Source: a virus. Taken from it: DNA of 64,000 nt. Positions 58,025 to 64,000 of the stretch are shown here, piece after piece. Below the pieces are notes generated by a model, which saw nothing but the letters and a program-made list of their open reading frames with translations, did no database searches and was not told the DNA's origin. How positions within the stretch are numbered: the stretch's first letter is position 1; each line of letters starts with the position of its first letter. A program made the position numbers and the translations under genes. The DNA is taken from positions 1 through 64,000 of IMG/VR virus record IMGVR_UViG_3300044833_000060, one strand, 5' to 3'.

Positions 58025-58294
58025 CTACTCGAAATCTGCTCGATCAATATTTGGCCATCTGGCGTGAAAGGCTTTCCAGCGCTCCTCCACGGTTAACGGA
58101 CGTGTGCGCCAATGACCGCCAAAGATCAATGCCGCTGGCACCGTGAAGGGACCACCTGCGGAAAACACTACTGACGCCATAAGAACGTCGTGGGTTGGGG
58201 CGCGATACGTAAAACCGCCCAATAACATGCCGTAATTGAAGTAGCTGCATATGAGCCAAATTGCCGCAAGCCTGAACCAATTAATTCTTTTCAT
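58025..58294 (-). CDS. membrane protein, 89 aa
   Basis: Start 'MKRINWFRLAAIWLICSYFN' with two to three hydrophobic segments. The tail 'RPLTVEERWKAFHARWPN' is soluble. Start at 58294 is chosen over 58387 because it overlaps the upstream gene less. Function unknown. Confidence 0.6.
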   Translation of the reverse strand: MKRINWFRLAAIWLICSYFNYGMLLGGFTYRAPTHDVLMASVVFSAGGPFTVPAALIFGGHWRTRPLTVEERWKAFHARWPNIDRADFE

Positions 58295-58532
58295 ACTTCT
58301 CCTTTGTTTGATCTGGGACGGGAGGGGCTGGGAGTTCGCGCTCGGCACGCTGGCGATCCACAATCCTGTCGGATTTATACATAACAAATAGACACAGCAA
58401 ACCTATTGCCGCTATCATCTCTTCGAATTGTCCGCTATACATCAAAACACCCACCACAAAAAGTAAAGCCATGGGTGCGATCAGACCAAAAAGTAAGGTG
58501 ATGCCCTCTACGATATTCCGCAGTCGTCTCAT
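58281..58532 (-). CDS. two-span membrane protein, 83 aa
   Basis: 'ITLLFGLIAPMALLFVVGVL' and 'MIAAIGLLCLFVMY' are membrane spans, followed by a charged cytoplasmic tail. Second of three consecutive small membrane-protein genes. Confidence 0.65.
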   Translation of the reverse strand: MRRLRNIVEGITLLFGLIAPMALLFVVGVLMYSGQFEEMIAAIGLLCLFVMYKSDRIVDRQRAERELPAPPVPDQTKEKYEKN

Positions 58533-58536
58533 GGTC

Positions 58537-58764
58537 TCAACTCTCTTTCTCTTTCGTTTCTTCTGATGAGGGGACGGACGCGGCCACTTTTACGTCTTTC
58601 CGCAAATCTTCATCCATCCACTCAGCTAGGTGCCAGAACACTACGCCAAGAGGGCATAGACCATATACAAATTGCAGTATTGAAATGCTAGGGTCTTTTA
58701 CGCCTCCCAAAAGCATAGCTACGGCTGCTATCCGCATAATCATAGGAGGTATTTTCAACATCAT
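58537..58764 (-). CDS. membrane protein, 75 aa
   Basis: Two hydrophobic stretches (residues 7-21 and 28-45) followed by 'LAEWMDEDLRKDVKVAASV' and a charged tail. ATGA overlap with the gene upstream. Function unknown. Confidence 0.65.
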   Translation of the reverse strand: MMLKIPPMIMRIAAVAMLLGGVKDPSISILQFVYGLCPLGVVFWHLAEWMDEDLRKDVKVAASVPSSEETKEKES

Positions 58765-59438
58765 GTCGATTCCTTTCGTGTTGGCGTTGAGGGGAGAGCC
58801 GCCACACCCGCCAACGGGGGAAGAGGTATTGAACGTTGCCCCGCTTCGTAGGCTTCTGCCAAACCTACCGCGAGTAATGGGATTGCGTCCTCTGGAGCCC
58901 AGCCAATTTCCACGCCGCCCATATTGACGAGCGCTGCGGCCTCATGGACCTGATCGTGAAGCTCACCTGCTAACCTAGTGAACTTCTTGACTGTTTCGTC
59001 GCGCACTGTAATTAAATCAGACTTTTCAGGTCGGGGAGCCACTACGACGGATCGGGCTCCAGCGTCGGCACGGGGCCATCTGAAGAATGTCCAGCACATT
59101 GAGGTTTGTTTGGACATGTAGCAGCCTAATTCATCCCGCTGAAGTTTGAGCTCAAACATTCGCGCCGGACCATTCTCGAATACTAGGCGAAGTTCTTCGT
59201 CAGGCATCAGCGTTTCTTCTCTTGCTGGTGAGGGCGCGTCAGTAACGAAGTGTTTCAATTTTAAGACGGCATCTTTCTGCGCTTCGTTCAGGTCGATCCA
59301 AATAGATGCATGATGTTCGTTCTTGGTGGGGCTGCTTTCTTCGAAGCCAATAGCGGCGCACGCGACCACGGCCAGATGCAATCTTTCCAGTGAACGATAC
59401 AGCGATATTGACATTCTTTCTTCGGCGTTCATTTCCAT
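58761..59438 (-). CDS. hypothetical protein, 225 aa
   Basis: Alpha-helical start 'LYRSLERLHLAVVACAAIGF', central beta region around 'GPARMFELKLQRDELGCYM', helical end with 'LLAVGLAEAYEAGQRS'. No family recognised. Its position at the head of the three membrane genes suggests a shared role. Confidence 0.65.
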   Translation of the reverse strand: MEMNAEERMSISLYRSLERLHLAVVACAAIGFEESSPTKNEHHASIWIDLNEAQKDAVLKLKHFVTDAPSPAREETLMPDEELRLVFENGPARMFELKLQRDELGCYMSKQTSMCWTFFRWPRADAGARSVVVAPRPEKSDLITVRDETVKKFTRLAGELHDQVHEAAALVNMGGVEIGWAPEDAIPLLAVGLAEAYEAGQRSIPLPPLAGVAALPSTPTRKEST

Positions 59439-59489
59439 TCCCTTCCTGTCTCTTTTACTACCGCACCCTTGTGGACGCGCATTCTCCCG

Positions 59490-60290
59490 CTAATCTCGAA
59501 AAACCGCAGACTCCATATATCGCAGGTATGCCTGTGTCATTTGATACGTTTGTTGCTGTTCAGTTAAAAGTCCCCACCAATCTAAAGCGAGTTGTTCATT
59601 CGTGGTTGCTGGTGAGGGCGTAGCCTCCGCGCCGATCAATGGTTGCCAGTGTGTGACGTGTAATGGTTCGTCGGGGCCGAAGCTCGAATAGAAACCCTCT
59701 TCGCCGGGATTAGCGTCCCAATAGTGCGCTACGTCTTGCCAAAGCGACTGCCGCTTGCCTCCGCACTCTCCGAAACCAATCTTGTTGTCAAAGTTTGCGA
59801 CGATGATGTGCTCACCCGTTTTCGGCGCACTCTCAATCGGCATCCACCCTGAATGTGTCGTCGCAGCTTCCTTAGAGTAAGCCGCAACCCGCGATTGGCG
59901 TAAGTAGTCAGTCAATACGATATCGTCGTCATCCGCGTTTGCTGGGATTGAGCAGCGCGCTTTGTCGGGCTTGTTGAAGTGTGAGTTGATGAGCCGCCGC
60001 GCCGCTTCAAGCGCACGCTCTACCGATACCTTTCTCGCAAATAATCCCTTATGCGGTTCCGGCGTGTTCCCGGCTGTCTCAGGTTTCGTCAACGTCATCT
60101 CCGTCTCCGCAATGAATCGCTTGGTTTCGTCGTCGCACCATTGAGACTCAAGGAGCATAACTTTTCCCTTAATTGCGACTAGGCGGCGATGTACGTAAAC
60201 TGTACCGTTATCGAAGATTGGTTCGCCGCAGTGAATGCAAATCGCATTTGACGGCGTGTTCCCGGCTGTAGAGACTGGCTCGGATTTCAT
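59490..60290 (-). CDS. zinc-site plus DUF551 protein, 266 aa
   Basis: The N-terminus 'NAICIHCGEPIFDNGTVYVH' is a Cys/His zinc knuckle. Residues about 148-215 carry a DUF551 domain: 'GWMPIESAPKTGEHIIVANF' to 'VAHYWDANPGEEGF' and 'VTHWQPLIGAE'. DUF551 is common in phage genes of unknown role and is often fused to other small domains. The C-terminal helix has many Gln and Tyr. Start 60290. Confidence 0.75.
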   Translation of the reverse strand: MKSEPVSTAGNTPSNAICIHCGEPIFDNGTVYVHRRLVAIKGKVMLLESQWCDDETKRFIAETEMTLTKPETAGNTPEPHKGLFARKVSVERALEAARRLINSHFNKPDKARCSIPANADDDDIVLTDYLRQSRVAAYSKEAATTHSGWMPIESAPKTGEHIIVANFDNKIGFGECGGKRQSLWQDVAHYWDANPGEEGFYSSFGPDEPLHVTHWQPLIGAEATPSPATTNEQLALDWWGLLTEQQQTYQMTQAYLRYMESAVFRD

Positions 60291-60300
60291 AAATCCCCCC

Positions 60301-60471
60301 TTACTGAACTGCATGTTTGTGTTGATAGAACCATTGCATGATCTTTCGCCGCTCGTCGGCTGTTGAAGGATTCACGCCACAGGTGCAATTGATGGGTAGC
60401 GAGTCATCCCACACCCGGAGCAGCCAGTACCGATACTTGCGATCATCTGACAGGTAGGCGTCACTTCTCAT
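60301..60471 (-). CDS. truncated DUF1643 protein, 56 aa
   Basis: 'YRYWLLRVWDDSLPINC' then 'GVNPSTADERRKIMQWFY' matches the first part of DUF1643 (YRY-x-L-x-R-x-W, then G/L-N-P-S-T-A-D). Full members are about 150 residues; here the frame stops after ~25 more residues. It may be a degraded or reduced gene. Confidence 0.6.
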   Translation of the reverse strand: MRSDAYLSDDRKYRYWLLRVWDDSLPINCTCGVNPSTADERRKIMQWFYQHKHAVQ

Positions 60472-60517
60472 TATTTCCTCCAAGAACGCGACCGCTAGCT
60501 TCGGACAGGCTCGGATT

Positions 60518-60826
60518 TCATGATTGTTCTCCCATCACTTTGCGGATGGCGGATTCCGCAGAATCAATCAGGCCACCCGCAACCATGATCCATGTCTGCC
60601 CCGGCTCATTGCCGTTGTGGGCGGAAGTCACAAGCGCCTCTAACGCTTCTAGTAGTTCTGGCGCGGCGGCGATTAACCGAGCATTGGCGGCATTCTCTGG
60701 AGTGCGTGTGGCCTTATTGTTGGCCGTGTCGCAGATATACACTCCAAAACCTTCTCTCGGCTTCGACATGACGCGATATCCCCACGACACTACTTCCCAC
60801 GGCCCCGGAGTATGCTTTGTTGTCAT
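60518..60826 (-). CDS. conserved small phage protein (HTPGPW family), 102 aa
   Basis: 'HTPGPWEVVSWG' near the N-terminus and 'NAANARLIAAAPELLEALEA' in the middle are diagnostic of a widespread phage protein family of unknown function. ATGA overlap with the 21-residue gene upstream. Confidence 0.85.
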   Translation of the reverse strand: MTTKHTPGPWEVVSWGYRVMSKPREGFGVYICDTANNKATRTPENAANARLIAAAPELLEALEALVTSAHNGNEPGQTWIMVAGGLIDSAESAIRKVMGEQS

Positions 60827-60888
60827 GGCTGTCCCTTCTTCAACTCAGACTCAACCTGTTCCAGCGTATCGCTTCCCTTATCGGTCAT
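60823..60888 (-). CDS. 21-residue microprotein
   Basis: It begins 'MTDKGSDTLEQVESEL' and ends Lys-Lys-Gly-Gln-Pro. It is coupled by ATGA overlaps to genes on both sides and has an AAGGGA site. Without it the two flanking genes would be separated by an unusual gap. Confidence 0.55.
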   Translation of the reverse strand: MTDKGSDTLEQVESELKKGQP

Positions 60889-61364
60889 CGCGGTCCCTTT
60901 TCTGGTGCTGGTCTCCAAATAAAATCACCTTTGTTCTCGCTGACGATTGGCTCCGTTGCCTTGCAAGCGCACTCCTCGCCGATTAGCGGCTCTGCGACGG
61001 TCCGCCAGAAGTTGCGCACCATGCCGTAAGGGACGTGGTTATCTTCCTCTGCTCCGAATAGGCCGAATTGTTCGAGCACCCACTTGGCTTCGTTCGAGTC
61101 GCAGCGCCGAGGCCCCATGGACATAGTTTGCTTCGAGATGCTCAGGTGATATTCCGGCCCCTTGTTTTCGTCGGCCATTACCTCAACGGCGCTGAGCACG
61201 GCAAGGCTCGATTCATTATGGAAGAACGCGCGGATCGGATAGCCCATTGAAGGAGTGCGGCTCGTAGGGATTTCGCGCCAACCTGCGCGGTTAGGAATCA
61301 GCACCTTCACGATGCTCAAAGTGCCATCCGAAAACGTATCCGGCGTTCCCTTATCGTTGGGCAT
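60885..61364 (-). CDS. conserved hypothetical phage protein, 159 aa
   Basis: 'WREIPTSRTPSMGYPIRAFF' and 'LAVLSAVEVMADENKGPEYH', then 'PRRCDSNEAKWVLEQFG' and 'AEEDNHVPYGMVRNFWR'. These conserved-looking blocks recur in phage hypothetical proteins. The Cys at 'ECACK' near the end may bind metal. Function unknown. Confidence 0.75.
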   Translation of the reverse strand: MPNDKGTPDTFSDGTLSIVKVLIPNRAGWREIPTSRTPSMGYPIRAFFHNESSLAVLSAVEVMADENKGPEYHLSISKQTMSMGPRRCDSNEAKWVLEQFGLFGAEEDNHVPYGMVRNFWRTVAEPLIGEECACKATEPIVSENKGDFIWRPAPEKGPR

Positions 61365-61800
61365 TGGTTAGCTCCCCTACCACACAACCTAGATGATCCT
61401 TTGCGTATTGCTTTGAAACGGTCTGCTTGCGAGTTTTGGAGAATGTTGCGGGTCCGCCGTGACATCTTCCGCACAAAATGGCGCTTGGCTCTGGCATTGC
61501 ACAAGTGTGGGCGCGTCCCGGTTCTATGAATTTTGATTGATTGCAGGCCGTTCGCGCGATCATGCGAGGCTTATCCAAGCGGACGAGGCGCTCTCCTCCA
61601 TCCACAGGCGCCCACCAATGAAGTTCCACGCTCGCAATCTTGTGCATCAAGAGACCCATCTTGTTCGCCGAGTAAACATGCGTTGGAAATCCCTTCGCCT
61701 CCGTGATTCCGAACCTCTTCCAACCGGGAAAGTCTGGCCGACCATCTGTATAAATCGACTCATCGCACGGCCTTCCTGCTTTGCTGGGTTCACTCGGCAT
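61351..61800 (-). CDS. hypothetical protein with zinc knuckle, 149 aa
   Basis: The N-terminal 'PSEPSKAGRPCDESIYTDG' recurs in part at 63316-63411. The middle includes 'IASVELHWWAPVDGG'. 'HTCAMPEPSAILCGRCHG' near the end is a Cys/His zinc site. AAGGAG lies 9 bases before ATG. Confidence 0.65.
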   Translation of the reverse strand: MPSEPSKAGRPCDESIYTDGRPDFPGWKRFGITEAKGFPTHVYSANKMGLLMHKIASVELHWWAPVDGGERLVRLDKPRMIARTACNQSKFIEPGRAHTCAMPEPSAILCGRCHGGPATFSKTRKQTVSKQYAKDHLGCVVGELTNAQR

Positions 61801-61910
61801 CTAATAAACTCCTTTTCATCTACGTGTCCCCTCTTCTTGGTAAGGGGCTTCCGGGTAACCTACCCACCGTCATGCTTGCTCGTGGCTAGATTCACCGACT
61901 GCCAACAGTT
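61785..61910. repeat. intergenic repeat, copy A
   Basis: Two repeated blocks. 61785-61815 (gene start region, 'ctttgctgggttcactcgg') recurs at 63377-63418. 61851-61903 ('gggtaacctaccc', 'ccgtcatgcttgct') recurs near 63811-63864. The second block ends in a decayed gene tail reading Gly-Glu-x-x-x-x-Gln-Ala-stop on the minus strand. Confidence 0.65.
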
Positions 61911-62330
61911 TCAACTTCTTATAGCCAGTTGTTTTGAAATCGTTCGCGCGTAAGTCACGCCAGCGCCAAGGTTCGTATATTGCACCGTACTGAATCGCTT
62001 GAGCCACGGACTCATCGGGTGCGGAGCCACGACGATTACGGATTTGTGCAACATCTCGAATGCGTGGTAGATTTCCATGCTGGTCCCGCAACTCGGCTTT
62101 GGACAGTTTGCGAAGATTACGTCGGACGCATAGATGTCCTGCATGTCATTGCCAACGATTTCTTCCGCCACTCCAGGTTCCAGTTCGCGGCCTCGGTAGT
62201 CGTGGCGCATTGGATCGAGGAATTCGTATATGTCGGACAATCGTTCGCGCACTTCCGCCCGCCAATCATTTGCTTCGGAATCACTGCAAGCGTTGATCGG
62301 TCCCGCTAAATAGATCGTCGGTTTCGCCAA
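61911..62330 (-). CDS. nucleoside 2-deoxyribosyltransferase-like protein, 139 aa
   Basis: 'TIYLAGPINACSDSEANDWR' opens the family. 'FLDPMRHDYRG', 'DMQDIYASDVIFANCPKPS' and 'GTSMEIYHAFEML' complete the binding site; the Glu in the last motif is the usual nucleophile. Such enzymes exchange or remove bases from deoxynucleosides. It starts at TTG with AGGAGG 7 bases upstream, and overlaps the DpdA-like gene by 50 bases. It could salvage or protect nucleotides, or feed a base-modification pathway. Confidence 0.82.
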   Translation of the reverse strand: MAKPTIYLAGPINACSDSEANDWRAEVRERLSDIYEFLDPMRHDYRGRELEPGVAEEIVGNDMQDIYASDVIFANCPKPSCGTSMEIYHAFEMLHKSVIVVAPHPMSPWLKRFSTVQYTNLGAGVTYARTISKQLAIRS

Positions 62331-63063
62331 AAAATTCCTCCTGTATCGGCCCGCCTATCCAAGACGGGGATGAATTGTGAGACTCGATGCGATGAGTCAA
62401 GATGGCTGCTCTCATCGCCTTATTCTGCGGTTTGTAGGTTCCTGTCCAGCGGTTGTCTAGTCCAACGTTTCGCGCTACATTGGTGCTGTCGGCGCTCGAC
62501 AGTGGCAGATGCCGATAGACTTCGACGTTCAGCATTCGCAGCCCATGAAGCCTAGCCATCGGCCTACCCTGAATCGTGCAAGCCTCCATCGCTCGCGCCA
62601 TTCGCTGCCACCATGAATCGTTGCCCACCGTGGCCCATGCTCCACTGCTGCCAAGAGCTACTCGCGGCCATTCTGTGCAAAGTCTGGTTAGCCGCTCAAG
62701 CGATTCGTGGAGATGCCATACCGGAACTCCCGCAACGTCGCCAAACGGCCATTCCTTCAACATCGCGTCATTGACAGATTCATCTCCGTCGATCACGTCT
62801 GGGATCACGGCCCAATCGAAGCCGGGATGACAAAGCCACTCGTCAACAAAGGCGTAATAATCGGCCCATTTCGCTTCCGTCTTAGCCTTCCACATCGAAA
62901 ACGCGCCATTGTCCAGCATGAATGATTGACAGACTTCCGCAGCGATTGGAAGTTGATCTGGAGCGGCAAACGAGATGCACGCATGGCGACCCTGCCAGCA
63001 GGCTAAGGCTGCTTCTTGTGGCGTAATCGGCCCTCCGTGGTAGTGGATCAAATCTCTCACCAT
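62281..63063 (-). CDS. DpdA-like (tRNA-guanine transglycosylase-related) protein, 260 aa
   Basis: Conserved blocks: 'IHYHGGPITPQEAALACWQG', 'QSFMLDNGAFSMWK', 'PGFDWAVIPDVIDGDE', 'GVPVWHLHESLERLTRL', 'WPRVALGSSGAWATVG', 'RLHGLRMLNVEVYRHLPL' and 'SADSTNVARNVG'. They match a phage family related to TGT/DpdA enzymes, which swap guanine for 7-deazaguanines in nucleic acid; the Asp in D-S-T-N is a likely nucleophile. No preQ0 synthesis genes are seen in this window, so the substrate would come from the host. Confidence 0.65.
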   Translation of the reverse strand: MVRDLIHYHGGPITPQEAALACWQGRHACISFAAPDQLPIAAEVCQSFMLDNGAFSMWKAKTEAKWADYYAFVDEWLCHPGFDWAVIPDVIDGDESVNDAMLKEWPFGDVAGVPVWHLHESLERLTRLCTEWPRVALGSSGAWATVGNDSWWQRMARAMEACTIQGRPMARLHGLRMLNVEVYRHLPLSSADSTNVARNVGLDNRWTGTYKPQNKAMRAAILTHRIESHNSSPSWIGGPIQEEFFGETDDLFSGTDQRLQ

Positions 63064-63131
63064 CTCCTCAAAACGCCAGTAACAACCCACACTAAAAGGG
63101 CTATTCCGATGCCTATAGCTAAACACCACAT
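63057..63131 (-). CDS. tiny membrane peptide, 24 aa
   Basis: It starts 'MWCLAIGIGIALLVWVVTG' and ends 'VLRRW'. GAGGAG lies about 8 bases upstream, and the frame overlaps the start of the DpdA-like gene. May be a leader or coupling peptide. Weakly supported. Confidence 0.35.
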   Translation of the reverse strand: MWCLAIGIGIALLVWVVTGVLRRW

Positions 63132-63315
63132 CTCACCATCTCCTCTCAGTTTGTAGGCAGGTACCTATCCCACTGAACTATTTATTTCCACTGCTTAGTA
63201 GACTCGTAAGACTCAAAGCGCTTGCTCCTGGTCAGTCTCAGCGATTCATCTACGAAGCACGTCTCCGAACTTTGACCCGAAGTTTTGTGCTGCCTCATCC
63301 CGCGAAGCAGCACAC
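63132..63315. other. gap mostly filled by the direct repeat
   Basis: No gene seen. 63190-63203 shares 'ctgcttagtagact' with 5120-5133, and 63236-63315 is within the 127-bp repeat. Confidence 0.5.
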
Positions 63316-63362
63316 TCAGGTTTTATGGCACGGTGCAAGCTGAAGCCGTGCTGTCGGGTGCT
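63236..63362. repeat. 127-bp direct repeat, copy 2
   Basis: Exact copy of bases 1-127. Here it is preceded by unrelated sequence and followed by the start of a chimeric small frame. The length, 127, equals a common assembler word size, which matters for interpretation (see findings). Confidence 0.97.
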
Positions 63363-63411
63363 CGCACCGCTTTCCTGCTTTGCTGGGTTCACTCGGTTTC
63401 TCATTTGCCAT
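63316..63411 (-). pseudogene. chimeric short frame, 31 aa
   Basis: The first half ('MANEKPSEPSKAGKRC') copies the N-terminus of the gene at 61351-61800. The second half comes from the direct repeat read in a different frame from the gene at 88-765. GAGGAG lies 8 bases before ATG, so it may be translated. It looks like a recombination product of two gene ends. Confidence 0.5.
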
Positions 63412-63438
63412 TCAATAAACTCCTCATCGTCTACGAAA

Positions 63439-63789
63439 CTACTTCTCTATAAGGGGCTGCCGAGTCAGGTCAGACTTGCTTCGAGTTCGTCGCCGTGCCG
63501 TTTTCGGGTGATCCGCAAATGCCTCCACAAATCGCCAAGAGAGCTTGCTGCAAAATTGCCCGATACCTGAGTGAATGTTCATAACGACGATCCCTTGCGG
63601 CATGATCGCCATGTACCAGTCACAGCCGGAACTCCATGCGGCGGAACACTTTGCGCGATGGAAAGCCTCGCCTATCACAGAAATTCCGACTTCTTCTATG
63701 TCTTGGTCGTTGATCGGAATGTCGCTCAATTGATGCTCCGCCCCAAAGACTGGAAAGCTACCGTTGCCATCAGCGATGAAAAATTCCAC
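63439..63789 (-). CDS. hypothetical protein, 116 aa
   Basis: Starts at GTG (AGGAG 7 bases upstream) as 'VEFFIADGNGSFPVFGAEH'. It contains 'DWYMAIMPQGIVVMNIHSG' and ends in a basic tail. No family recognised. Confidence 0.6.
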   Translation of the reverse strand: MEFFIADGNGSFPVFGAEHQLSDIPINDQDIEEVGISVIGEAFHRAKCSAAWSSGCDWYMAIMPQGIVVMNIHSGIGQFCSKLSWRFVEAFADHPKTARRRTRSKSDLTRQPLIEK

Positions 63790-63837
63790 TTTCAACTCCT
63801 TTGTGCTTCGGGGTAACCTACCCTCCGTCAGGCTTGC

Positions 63838-64000
63838 TGTTGGTTAGCTTCACCGAAAGCCATCACTCCCTGGGTTCGTAGTTCTTGATTCATCCACAAC
63901 ACTTCCGTCCTGTCGAGCGCTCCGTCCGCGAGTGCTGCTCTTTCGACGCGATGCCAGTCCGGGAATAACTGTTCGTCGTAGAGCTGGCACGCATAGCCGG
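63838..64000 (-). CDS. partial gene, C-terminal 53 codons
   Basis: The gene continues beyond the window. The visible part reads 'GYACQLYDEQLFPDWHRVER' and ends 'VMAFGEANQQQA'. The last codons and the sequence after the stop belong to a repeat family also found at 61851-61903 and 793-827. Confidence 0.6.

Noticed and set aside
1-64000. Integrase, tape-measure, DNA polymerase, helicase, reverse transcriptase
   Set aside because: No translated frame shows their motifs. Absence applies only to this window.

Overview
The window looks like most of one tailed-bacteriophage genome, probably a short-tailed (podovirus-like) dsDNA phage. There is a complete head and packaging set (small and large terminase, portal, scaffold-like protein, SU10-type major capsid protein), then an adaptor-like and a P22 gp10-like tail protein and long low-complexity proteins of the ejection-protein type. 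I see no tape-measure, tail-tube or sheath gene. I also see no rRNA, tRNA, CRISPR array, integrase, DNA polymerase or helicase. The host is probably a Gram-negative soil bacterium; the many short Sec signal peptides ending in Ala-Gln suggest Acidobacteriota, but this is inference.

Layout. (1) 88-13595, minus strand: an early operon of more than 40 tightly packed small genes, most joined by ATGA/GTGA/TGATG overlaps. It holds zinc-finger proteins, HNH nucleases, DUF1064, a Fis-type HTH protein, a YqaJ exonuclease plus ERF annealing protein recombination pair, a LexA-type HTH protein, a protein with 29 Cys-Ser-x repeats, and a ribbon-helix-helix regulator at the promoter end. (2) 13596-13759: divergent control region. 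(3) 13760-18000, plus strand: regulator (zinc ribbon plus Xre HTH) and a lysis-like module (YiiX/NlpC-like hydrolase, several small membrane proteins, DUF2778/L,D-transpeptidase-like protein). (4) 17993-28003: packaging and head genes. The large terminase is split into an ATPase half and a nuclease half, separated by a five-gene cassette. (5) 28069-31920: zinc proteins, two glycosyltransferases and a sugar epimerase. (6) 31908-42380: adaptor, tail and ejection-type proteins, with two HNH homing-endonuclease-like genes on the opposite strand. (7) 42406-56482: eight large genes that each begin with a signal peptide and carry Ig-like, lectin-like, glycosidase-like or fibre-like modules, interrupted by an opposite-strand OafA-like acyltransferase with its own promoter. 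(8) 56469-64000, minus strand: more small early genes, including a nucleoside deoxyribosyltransferase and a DpdA-like TGT homologue.

The first 127 bases recur exactly at 63236-63362. Together with the matching minus-strand gene polarity at both ends, this fits a roughly 63.2-kb genome that closes on itself (circular or circularly permuted), with the last ~640 bases a variant branch or a duplicated segment. How the modules work together: the early block supplies regulation, recombination and small host-interaction proteins; the late block builds the particle and lyses the cell; the glycosyltransferase/epimerase set, the acyltransferase and the run of secreted carbohydrate-active-looking proteins all point to heavy investment in host-surface glycans.
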